From the NCBI GenBank assembly GCA_002171375.1, contig NHFK01000027.1:7320-17106 (forward strand): a stretch of DNA of 9,787 nucleotides, written 5' to 3'. A program made the translations under genes and the position numbers. The DNA comes from Alphaproteobacteria bacterium TMED109 (GTDB lineage Bacteria; Pseudomonadota; Alphaproteobacteria; TMED109). Shown here in pieces: positions 1 through 6,581 of the stretch (position 1 is its first letter; each line of letters opens with the position of its first letter). The notes below the pieces were generated by a model that saw only the letters and a list, made by a program, of their open reading frames with translations, searched no databases and was not told where the DNA came from.

Positions 1-1773
1 TCAGTTTCTTTGGTTGCAAAAAATTCTCATTCATTAAAACCGCTTATTTACAAAATATCCGGAGTATGGGGTAACCATGAAGGCTCTTTGCTTTTGTGGG
101 TTTTAATACTAACATTTTACAGTGCTGCAGTAGCACTATTAGGCAGGAAACTTCCATTAAAATTAATATCACTTGTATTATCTTGTCAGGGTTTAATAGC
201 ATCAGCATTCATAAGCTTTATTTTGTTTACATCTAACCCTTTCATAAGATTATTTTTTCCAGAAGTAGAAGGTGAAGGTTTTAATCCAATATTGCAGGAT
301 TTTGGGTTAGCTATACATCCTCCTTTTTTATACTTAGGATATGTTGGTTTATCTGTAACATTTTCTTTTTCTATAGCTGCGTTACTAGTTGGAAAGGTGG
401 ATACTATTTGGGTGAAATGGGTTAGACCTTGGACTTTAATAGCATGGGTATTTTTAACTATTGGAATAGCTTTGGGCTCTTGGTGGGCTTATAGAGAATT
501 AGGCTGGGGAGGTTGGTGGTTTTGGGATCCTGTAGAAAATGCTTCTTTTATGCCATGGCTAGCGGCAACAGCTTTATTACATTCTTCAATAGTTGCAGAG
601 AAAAGAGATACTTTAAAAGCCTGGACAATTTTATTAGCAATTATAGCATTTTCTTTTAGCTTATTAGGAACATTTATAGTTAGATCTGGTGTATTAATTT
701 CTGTTCATTCTTTTGCATCTGACCCTTCTAGAGGATTATATATTCTAATGCTTTTAATCTTTTTCACTGGGGGTGCATTATTATTATTTGCTAAAAAAGC
801 ATCCCATTTAAAATCAGGAAGCTTATTTCAACCTTTAAGTAGAGAAGGAGCATTAGTGATAAACAATATTATTTTTGCATCTGCAGCTGCAACTGTTTTA
901 CTTGGAACATTGTATCCAATTTTTATAGACGCAATAAATAATTCTAAAGTTTCTGTAGGGCCTCCATATTTCGAAGCAGTTTTTATACCCTTGATGGTTC
1001 CTGCAATCTTATTATGCGCATTTAGTCCAATGTTATCTTGGAAAAGAGCAAAACTAGAAAATATTATGGAGAGAATTGTTGCTGTATTTTTATGTTCTAT
1101 AATTTTAACTTCCATTTTAGTTTTTATTTATAATGGCTCTGCTTCAGCTTTTCTTGGAGTATTTTTAGGCTTTTGGTTAATTTTAGGAACAATATATGAA
1201 TTTATAATGAAAGTAGGGATAAAGATATCTTTTAAGAAGTTTATAAATAGATCTTTAAATTTACCTAGATCAGCCTATGGGATGAGTTTAGCTCATATAG
1301 GTGTAGCAATATTTGTTATAGGTGTAACAGTTTCTAGTGCCTGGAGGATAGATATTGAACAACCAATTACAATTGGCGATAAAGTCATTATTAATAATAT
1401 AGAATTGAATTTTTTATCAGTAAATAATGTTAATGGCCCTAATTGGATTGCAGAGAGAGGTACGTTCGAAGTATTACAAAAAGATAAAAATAAGGAGTTT
1501 TTATATCCTGAAAGACGCTTTTATCCTGCATCACAAGTAAATACTAGTGAGCCTGCAATAATGTCTAATTATATTTTTGATTTATATATTGTCTTAGGAG
1601 AAAGTATAAATAATGATAAAAGCTATACATTAAGAGTTTATTATTCTCCTTTTTTAAATTGGATATGGTTTGGTATTGCATGTATGGCACTTGGTGGTAT
1701 TTTATCTTTAACTGATAGAAAACATAGATTAGGGTATACTATTAAAATAAATTCAGCGACTGTTAATAAATGA
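1..1773 (+). CDS. ccmF: Cytochrome c maturation protein CcmF (haem lyase core), 5' end missing
   Basis: CcmF is the large inner-membrane subunit of the System I cytochrome c haem lyase. It takes haem from holo-CcmE and helps attach it to CxxCH apocytochromes on the periplasmic side. The reading frame is open from base 1. Its first visible residues align near residue 67 of E. coli CcmF (647 aa, from memory), so about 66 N-terminal residues lie outside the window; the TTG at base 10 is an internal codon. The tryptophan-rich WWD haem-handling segment (GWGGWWFWDPVENASF) is at 502-549. All four conserved histidines are visible: the HPP histidine at 316-318, ALLH at 580-582, SVH at 706-708 and LAH at 1294-1296, matching E. 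coli H173, H261, H303 and H491. The protein is multi-spanning, with a periplasmic loop around 1340-1640 before the last helix. Its stop overlaps the ccmG start (ATGA). Identification is very secure. Confidence 0.97.
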   Translation, partial: SVSLVAKNSHSLKPLIYKISGVWGNHEGSLLLWVLILTFYSAAVALLGRKLPLKLISLVLSCQGLIASAFISFILFTSNPFIRLFFPEVEGEGFNPILQDFGLAIHPPFLYLGYVGLSVTFSFSIAALLVGKVDTIWVKWVRPWTLIAWVFLTIGIALGSWWAYRELGWGGWWFWDPVENASFMPWLAATALLHSSIVAEKRDTLKAWTILLAIIAFSFSLLGTFIVRSGVLISVHSFASDPSRGLYILMLLIFFTGGALLLFAKKASHLKSGSLFQPLSREGALVINNIIFASAAATVLLGTLYPIFIDAINNSKVSVGPPYFEAVFIPLMVPAILLCAFSPMLSWKRAKLENIMERIVAVFLCSIILTSILVFIYNGSASAFLGVFLGFWLILGTIYEFIMKVGIKISFKKFINRSLNLPRSAYGMSLAHIGVAIFVIGVTVSSAWRIDIEQPITIGDKVIINNIELNFLSVNNVNGPNWIAERGTFEVLQKDKNKEFLYPERRFYPASQVNTSEPAIMSNYIFDLYIVLGESINNDKSYTLRVYYSPFLNWIWFGIACMALGGILSLTDRKHRLGYTIKINSATVNK

Positions 1774-2306
1774 AAAAAATTTATTCTTCTTTGCCATTAG
1801 TATTTTTTTTTATTTTAGTTATATTTTTTTTTAGGCAGTTAATTCTTAAAGAAGACCCATCAGAATTGCCTTCAGTTTTGATAGATAAGAGCCTACCTAT
1901 AATTAAATTAGAAAAACTTGCAGAATATAAATTATTTAATAGGGAAAATTTATTAATGCTAAAAGAACCTTCTTTGATAAACGTATGGTCAAGTTGGTGT
2001 GCTCCTTGTAAAGTAGAGCACGAATTTTTGTTAGCAATGAGCGCTAAATATAATATAAAAATATTTGGTATAAATTATAAAGATGATAAAAAAGATGCAA
2101 TGAAAGTATTAAAATTAAGCGGTAATCCATTTTACGCTATTGGTAGAGATGAAGATGGTATTCAATCAATAAATTTAGGAGTATATGGGGTGCCAGAAAC
2201 TTTTGTTATAGATGCTAATGGAAATATAAGGTATAGGCATGTTGGTCCAATATTAGAATATGATATGAAAAATACTATTTTACCTATTTTAAATAGTATT
2301 AAGTGA
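1770..2306 (+). CDS. ccmG: Thiol:disulfide interchange protein CcmG/DsbE
   Basis: This is a membrane-anchored periplasmic thioredoxin-like reductant of the cytochrome c maturation system. It keeps the apocytochrome CxxC (directly or through CcmH) reduced before haem attachment. The 178 residues match the usual family length (about 175-185). A hydrophobic, Phe-rich uncleaved anchor spans residues 8-23, followed by a thioredoxin fold. The active site is WCAPC with Cys77 and Cys80, and the cis-proline loop is GVYGVPETF with Pro142. The GVxGxPET form is typical of CcmG rather than of general thioredoxins. The ATG lies inside the ccmF stop (ATGA), implying translational coupling. Two runs of nine T bases (1803-1811 and 1824-1832) encode the Phe triplets of the anchor; the frame is intact through both. 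The cytoplasmic electron donor (CcdA or DsbD) is not in the window. Confidence 0.96.
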   Translation: MKKIYSSLPLVFFFILVIFFFRQLILKEDPSELPSVLIDKSLPIIKLEKLAEYKLFNRENLLMLKEPSLINVWSSWCAPCKVEHEFLLAMSAKYNIKIFGINYKDDKKDAMKVLKLSGNPFYAIGRDEDGIQSINLGVYGVPETFVIDANGNIRYRHVGPILEYDMKNTILPILNSIK

Positions 2307-2313
2307 GAATAAA

Positions 2314-2769
2314 TTGAAATTTATAATATTAACTGTATTTTTTATTTTTTCTAGTATTGCTCTTACTCACTCACAAGTTAGTTATAAAGCTGACAATATA
2401 GAAGCTTATGAGTTATATGAAGAGCTTAGATGTTTAGTTTGCCAAAACCAATCACTATTAGATTCCGATGCTCCACTTGCTTTAGATTTAAAAAAATTAG
2501 TTTTAGATAAATTAGAAGAGGGAAAATCTAAGGAGGAGATAAAGCTATTTTTGGTAGAGAGATATGGTGAGTTTATTCTATTAAAACCCACTTTTACTAT
2601 TAAAAATATTTTATTATGGGTTGGTCCACTAATATTTGTTATTTTTGGTTTTTTTACAACTTTTATTTTTTTAAGAAAAAATCCTTTAATTAAGGAAGAA
2701 AATGTGAACTTAACTAATATAGAAAAAGATAAGCTTAAAAAAATAATAGATAGAGAGCTAAAAGAATGA
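2314..2769 (+). CDS. ccmH: Cytochrome c maturation protein CcmH (CcmL-type thioredox subunit)
   Basis: CcmH is the membrane-anchored periplasmic thiol protein that works with CcmG on apocytochrome and forms the haem lyase with CcmF and CcmI. The 151-residue product has a signal peptide (about residues 1-20, probable cleavage near THS-QVS). The family signature RCLVCQNQS follows, with redox Cys40 and Cys43, then a helical domain and one transmembrane helix at about 99-120 with a short charged tail. This is the short, CcmI-less form; E. coli CcmH fuses both domains. The start is TTG, seven bases after the ccmG stop. It is preferred because it gives a complete signal peptide, there is no in-frame Met before the CxxC, and the gap to ccmG is too short for another start. 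The Shine-Dalgarno signal is weak (GAG at 2305-2307). The stop overlaps ccmI as ATGA. Confidence 0.94.
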   Translation: MKFIILTVFFIFSSIALTHSQVSYKADNIEAYELYEELRCLVCQNQSLLDSDAPLALDLKKLVLDKLEEGKSKEEIKLFLVERYGEFILLKPTFTIKNILLWVGPLIFVIFGFFTTFIFLRKNPLIKEENVNLTNIEKDKLKKIIDRELKE

Positions 2770-4076
2770 TCTCTTTTTTTGTTATAGTAATCATATTTAC
2801 ATTATTTGTTTCATTGTTAATTATTTTATTTATGAAAAAGTCGGATAAGAGACTTTCAGTCACTGAGGTAAATAAAAATATTTTTAAGCATCAATTTTCT
2901 GAAATTGAGGAGGATCTCAAACTAGGTTTAATTAGTGAACAAGAATTCAACTCTATACAAAATGAACTTTCTAAGAGGGTCTTAAAATATACTACTAATA
3001 AAGTTGTTAAGCCAATGAATGAGAATATATCTCTAAACAAAGGTATTAAATTTATTTCTATCCCTTTAATTATAATTCTTTCTATTTTGTTTTATTATTT
3101 TAACGGACAACCAGGCTTGCCAGATTTACCTTTATCTCAGAGAACAGATAACGCTGTACCGCCTATTTTTTATGAAAGAGCTATTCAAGATATAGATCAT
3201 AGAATTTTAAGTACTGAAGATAGCATTGAGCTCTATATCCTCAAAGCTAACACTTTAAGTGCTTTAAACAAGACCGAGCAAGCTATAAAAATATGGAAAT
3301 ATATTATAGAAAATTATACTGAAAAATTAAACGCTGCAATTTATTTATCTTATGGTGAAGCTATAATTCAAAATATAGTTAGTAAAGAAGATAAATTAGT
3401 AATAACTAATGAGGCTAAAGAGGTTTTTGAAAAAGCCTCTAAATTATCAGATATAGATACTGAAATAGGAGCTTTAACAAGATTTTACATAGGATTATAT
3501 GATTTTCAAAATGGTAATATTCAGTTAGCAAAAAAAGAATGGGAAAGAATAATAATATCAGCTCCTGATGAGGCGCCATGGAAGAAACAAATTGAATTAC
3601 AAGTTAATCAAATCTCTAAAAACCTAAATGAAAGAGAGAATGAACAAATATTATCAATGGTTTCCCGTTTATCAGAAAGGCTATATTCTAGTGATAGTTC
3701 TAATATTGATGACTGGAATAAATTAGGACGTTCGTATAACGTTTTAGGACAATTTGATCAAGCTATCAAAGCATATCAAAGAGCAAATGATATAGATGAA
3801 ACAAATTTAGATTCTTTAAAGGGGCTAGCTGAATCAATGTTACTTAATAGTGAAAAGGATCAACCTGTAAATAAAAAAATTATTGATTTATTTAAAAATA
3901 TTTTATCTCTTGATGAAAATTATCTTCTTGCTTTATGGGTAGTTGCTGATAATGAAATTCTATCAAATAATATTTTAAAAGCTGAACAATTACTTAATAG
4001 AATATTAATTCAGTTGTCTGAAGGGACAGAAGAATATAATTTAGTTTTAAGAAAACTTAAAGAATTAAGTAAATAA
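2766..4076 (+). CDS. ccmI: Cytochrome c maturation TPR protein CcmI (CycH)
   Basis: CcmI is the apocytochrome chaperone of the haem lyase; its periplasmic TPR domain binds the C-terminal helix of apocytochrome c. The 436-residue protein has the expected layout. Helix 1 is at about 2-22. A cytoplasmic, mostly helical loop (about 24-92) contains the family-typical stretch FSEIEEDLKLGLISEQEF. Helix 2 is at about 94-112, followed at once by the hallmark GQPGLPDLPLSQR. A long periplasmic TPR region runs from about 145 to the end, with a clear repeat pair near 300-350 (MVSRLSERL, then WNKLGRSYNVLGQFDQAIKAYQRA). The sequence is more Lys/Asn/Ile-rich than most CcmI proteins, in line with the base composition. 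It starts in an ATGA overlap with ccmH. The F-G-H-I order with separate H and I is the pattern known from Pseudomonas; many rhizobia instead use cycHJKL (I-E-F-H). Confidence 0.92.
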   Translation: MISFFVIVIIFTLFVSLLIILFMKKSDKRLSVTEVNKNIFKHQFSEIEEDLKLGLISEQEFNSIQNELSKRVLKYTTNKVVKPMNENISLNKGIKFISIPLIIILSILFYYFNGQPGLPDLPLSQRTDNAVPPIFYERAIQDIDHRILSTEDSIELYILKANTLSALNKTEQAIKIWKYIIENYTEKLNAAIYLSYGEAIIQNIVSKEDKLVITNEAKEVFEKASKLSDIDTEIGALTRFYIGLYDFQNGNIQLAKKEWERIIISAPDEAPWKKQIELQVNQISKNLNERENEQILSMVSRLSERLYSSDSSNIDDWNKLGRSYNVLGQFDQAIKAYQRANDIDETNLDSLKGLAESMLLNSEKDQPVNKKIIDLFKNILSLDENYLLALWVVADNEILSNNILKAEQLLNRILIQLSEGTEEYNLVLRKLKELSK

Positions 4077-4086
4077 GGTTAATAAT

Positions 4087-4818
4087 ATGAATTCTAAAAT
4101 ATCAGTGGTTATACCTATTTATAATGAAGAAGGTAATATTATTAATTTAATAGATGAGTTGCTTCCTATTATTGATAAAATAGGAGGAGAAATAATTATT
4201 GTAGATGATAATTCAGATGATTTAAGCAGTAATTTAATACAAAAAAAAATAAATATTGAAAAAACCAAAATTATATTAATACATCATTCAATGCAATATG
4301 GACAAAGTGCTGGTTTATTGACGGGTGTTAAAAAGGCTAATAATAATTTAATTGTTACGTTAGATGGAGATGGACAAAACGACCCAAAAGATATTATTTC
4401 TATGCTTAAGGTATGGGAAGAGCATAAAGTTAATAAAGAGCTTTTAGTTATAGGTCATAGAAAAAAAAGACAAGACACTTGGTCAAGAAGATATGCATCA
4501 TTGCTTGCACTTACTTTTAGAAAACTAATTCTTAAGGACCCCACTCCAGATAGCGGCTGTGGTATAAAAGTTTTCTCCCGTAATTTATTTTTGAGTTTAC
4601 CTTATTTTGACCATATTCATAGATTTCTCCCAGCGTTAACTAGGAGGCATGGAGGTGATGTAATATCACATATAGTTTCTCATAGAAATAGGTCTTCTGG
4701 GGTTTCAAAATATAGTAATTGGCAAAGATTTAGAGTAGGATTAGTTGATTTATATGGTGTATCATGGTTAATAAGAAGATCTTCATTTCCAATAAAATTA
4801 AAAGACGAAAATAAGTAA
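4087..4818 (+). CDS. Family 2 glycosyltransferase, DPM1/ArnC-like (polyprenyl-phosphate sugar synthase)
   Basis: This is a probable cytoplasmic-face enzyme that moves a sugar from a nucleotide sugar to a polyprenyl phosphate carrier. The 243 residues show a GT-A fold of the dolichyl-phosphate-mannose synthase type: VVIPIYNEEGNI (residues 7-18), the nucleotide-binding VDDNSDD (39-45), and the metal-binding DGDGQNDP (93-100). GHRKKRQD (123-130), DSGCGIKVFSR (155-165), HRFLPALTRRHG (178-189) and SGVSKYSNW (204-212) follow. Unlike ArnC or GtrB it has no C-terminal transmembrane pair, so it should be a peripheral membrane enzyme. The donor sugar cannot be read from sequence. The gene starts 10 bases after ccmI with an AAGG at 4075-4078, and is followed 12 bases later by the Lab_N gene. 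Position beside a family 39 transferase favours lipid A or other envelope glycosylation over general polysaccharide synthesis. Confidence 0.88.
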   Translation: MNSKISVVIPIYNEEGNIINLIDELLPIIDKIGGEIIIVDDNSDDLSSNLIQKKINIEKTKIILIHHSMQYGQSAGLLTGVKKANNNLIVTLDGDGQNDPKDIISMLKVWEEHKVNKELLVIGHRKKRQDTWSRRYASLLALTFRKLILKDPTPDSGCGIKVFSRNLFLSLPYFDHIHRFLPALTRRHGGDVISHIVSHRNRSSGVSKYSNWQRFRVGLVDLYGVSWLIRRSSFPIKLKDENK

Positions 4819-4823
4819 AGGAG
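4818..4823 (+). promoter_or_regulatory. Strong ribosome binding site for the Lab_N gene
   Basis: The hexamer AAGGAG ends seven bases before the ATG at 4831. It overlaps the last base of the upstream glycosyltransferase stop codon. It is the best Shine-Dalgarno match in the window, against weak or A-rich leaders elsewhere, which hints that the small membrane protein is translated efficiently relative to its neighbours. Confidence 0.75.
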
Positions 4824-4830
4824 TAGATCA

Positions 4831-5106
4831 ATGGATAAAAACTTAATTTGGATGATTATAGGTTTTGTAGGGCAAGGTTTTTTTTCTGCTAGATTTATTG
4901 TTCAATGGGTCATGTCTGAAATTAAAAAACAAAGTATTATTCCTCTTGGTTTTTGGTATTTTTCTTTACTTGGCGGTGCTACTCTTTTTGCATATGCTAT
5001 TTATAAAGAAGATCCTGTTTTTATCGTAGGTCAAGGTGCGGGATTATTTATTTATTCAAGAAATTTATATTTAATTAGGAAGAGATCTCTAAAAGAACAG
5101 TCGTGA
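4831..5106 (+). CDS. Lab_N (lipid A biosynthesis N-terminal) domain small membrane protein
   Basis: This 91-residue protein is a stand-alone Lab_N domain, often annotated 'lipid-A-disaccharide synthase N-terminal domain protein' although it has no LpxB catalytic part. Three transmembrane helices are predicted at about 4-26, 40-57 and 61-82. The conserved pattern is clear: GQGFFSARFIVQW (14-26), a polar turn SEIKKQS, then PLGFWYFSLLGG (38-49), YAIYKEDPVFIVGQ (55-68) and IYSRNLYLIRKR (74-85). The spacing of Q-W, K-x-S, P, F-W, G-G and D-P resembles one three-helix unit of the SemiSWEET/PQ-loop sugar carriers. Its true function is not established. It lies between a polyprenyl-phosphate sugar synthase and an ArnT-like transferase, where arn operons carry the ArnE/ArnF flippase genes, so a role in carrier translocation is an inference. 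Family assignment is secure; function is not. Confidence 0.88.
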   Translation: MDKNLIWMIIGFVGQGFFSARFIVQWVMSEIKKQSIIPLGFWYFSLLGGATLFAYAIYKEDPVFIVGQGAGLFIYSRNLYLIRKRSLKEQS

Positions 5107-6566
5107 CTAATATGCTTCTAAAAAATCCTAAGGCATATTTTCAGTTATTATTTTTTCTTATAGTTATATTTCTGTTGCGAATATTTTTGTGGATATACGC
5201 GGACTTAGATTTAGGTTTTGATGAAGCACAATATTGGACATGGTCTAAAAATTTAGAGTGGGGATATTATTCAAAACCTCCTTTCCTTGCTTGGCTTATA
5301 AATAGTTTTACTTCTATATGTGGAAATTCTGAAATATGTATTAGAATTAGTTCACCTATTTTGCATACTATATCTGCATTTTTCATAGCATTAACAGCTT
5401 TTAATTTTAGTAAAAAGTATTCTACTGGTTTTATTGCCGCATCTATTTGGATTTTAGTACCTGGAATTAGTCTTTCTTCTGGTTTTATAAGTACAGATGT
5501 TCCTTTACTATTTTTTAGCTCAATAGTTCTTTGGTCATTTAGTTGTATTATATTATCAAATAATAATAAATTAAATTATCTAATATTTTGTGTAGCATTA
5601 TCTTTAGGATTCTTGTCTAAATATGCAATTATTTATTTTATAATTGCGCTTATTATTGCATTAATAATTGAGAAAGAAATATTTTTTAAAATAAAAAATA
5701 AATTTTCTATTAATAATCTATTTCTTATAATTATAGGTTTTTTTATATTAATATTTAATCATTTATATTGGAACTATAATAACAGTTTTATTACAGCTCA
5801 ACATACTTTGGCCAATGCAAATATTGATGGTGCAGGTAATAGTTTTAAAAATTTATTTAAATTCTTTTTTGAGCAATTCCTGGTTTTTGGACCTTTAACC
5901 CTGATAGTTTTATTTGCAAGTTTATATAAGTATAAAAAATTATCTGTAGAAGAAAGAATTTTAATATTTTTAACTTTTACTCCCTTGGTTTTGATTATGA
6001 TACAGGCCTTTATTTCTAGAGCACATGCTAATTGGGCTGCAATAGCATATTTACCAGCTACTGTTTTAGTAGCATTGCAAATAGATAGATACTGGCCTAA
6101 AACAAAAGCTATTTATTACGGAATAATTGCTATAGGTCTTTGTTTCACAGTTTTAATTCCTTTAACAGCTAGACATAATCTTGGCTTGGATCCATTTAAA
6201 AAATATAGAGGTTGGTCAAACATAGGATTGGAAATCTCAAATATTTATTTGAGTTATCCTGAAGCATTATTAGTTACAGATGATAGGAGAGTAATGGGAG
6301 AGTTATTATATTATATGAAAAATAAACCTAAAAAATGGGTTAGATGGAATGCTGATGGATATATTCATGATCATTATGAATTAGTTACAAAACATAATGA
6401 TCTAAAAAATGAAATTGGGATAATGGTATCATCTGAATCTAATAATAAACATTTTATTTCTAGTTTTAAAAAAGTAACATTTTTAAAAAATATTTATAGG
6501 CCTATTAGTAAAGAAAATAATAGAGAATATAAAGTATGGCTATTAGAAGGTTATAAAGACCATTAA
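5103..6566 (+). CDS. Family 39 glycosyltransferase (ArnT/PMT_2-like, membrane)
   Basis: This is an integral inner-membrane transferase of the GT-C fold, expected to take a sugar from a polyprenyl phosphate and attach it to lipid A, another lipid or a protein on the periplasmic side. The 487 residues begin with a membrane helix (about 13-32). The first periplasmic loop carries the family signature GFDEAQYWTWSKNLEWGYY and KPP; Asp40-Glu41 is the likely catalytic acidic motif. A second loop motif, STDVPLLFF, lies near 130, and about ten further helices run to residue 365. The soluble C-terminal domain (about 370-487) is typical. The GTG at 5103 overlaps the upstream stop as GTGA and fits the local overlap habit; an ATG at 5112 (residue 4) is an equally possible start. 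The acceptor and the sugar are unknown; ArnT itself adds aminoarabinose, but no aminoarabinose synthesis genes are in view. Confidence 0.9.
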   Translation: MTNMLLKNPKAYFQLLFFLIVIFLLRIFLWIYADLDLGFDEAQYWTWSKNLEWGYYSKPPFLAWLINSFTSICGNSEICIRISSPILHTISAFFIALTAFNFSKKYSTGFIAASIWILVPGISLSSGFISTDVPLLFFSSIVLWSFSCIILSNNNKLNYLIFCVALSLGFLSKYAIIYFIIALIIALIIEKEIFFKIKNKFSINNLFLIIIGFFILIFNHLYWNYNNSFITAQHTLANANIDGAGNSFKNLFKFFFEQFLVFGPLTLIVLFASLYKYKKLSVEERILIFLTFTPLVLIMIQAFISRAHANWAAIAYLPATVLVALQIDRYWPKTKAIYYGIIAIGLCFTVLIPLTARHNLGLDPFKKYRGWSNIGLEISNIYLSYPEALLVTDDRRVMGELLYYMKNKPKKWVRWNADGYIHDHYELVTKHNDLKNEIGIMVSSESNNKHFISSFKKVTFLKNIYRPISKENNREYKVWLLEGYKDH

Positions 6567-6581
6567 TTTATAGGAGAATTT

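Noticed and set aside
10..12. TTG at base 10 as the true ccmF start
   Set aside because: The frame is open to base 1, and alignment to known CcmF shows about 66 residues missing upstream. The codon is internal and the gene is cut by the window edge.
828..1115. Minus-strand open frame of 95 codons inside ccmF
   Set aside because: It lies wholly within the conserved ccmF coding region, has no recognisable domain, and is explained by the complementary strand of an AT-rich membrane-protein gene.
2406..2591. Minus-strand open frame of 61 codons inside ccmH
   Set aside because: It overlaps the conserved CxxC region of ccmH on the opposite strand, shows no family features and has no independent start signal.
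4831..5106. A fragment of lpxB (lipid-A-disaccharide synthase)
   Set aside because: The protein is a complete three-helix Lab_N domain with its own strong ribosome binding site and stop. No LpxB catalytic sequence follows in any frame, so it is not a broken lpxB.
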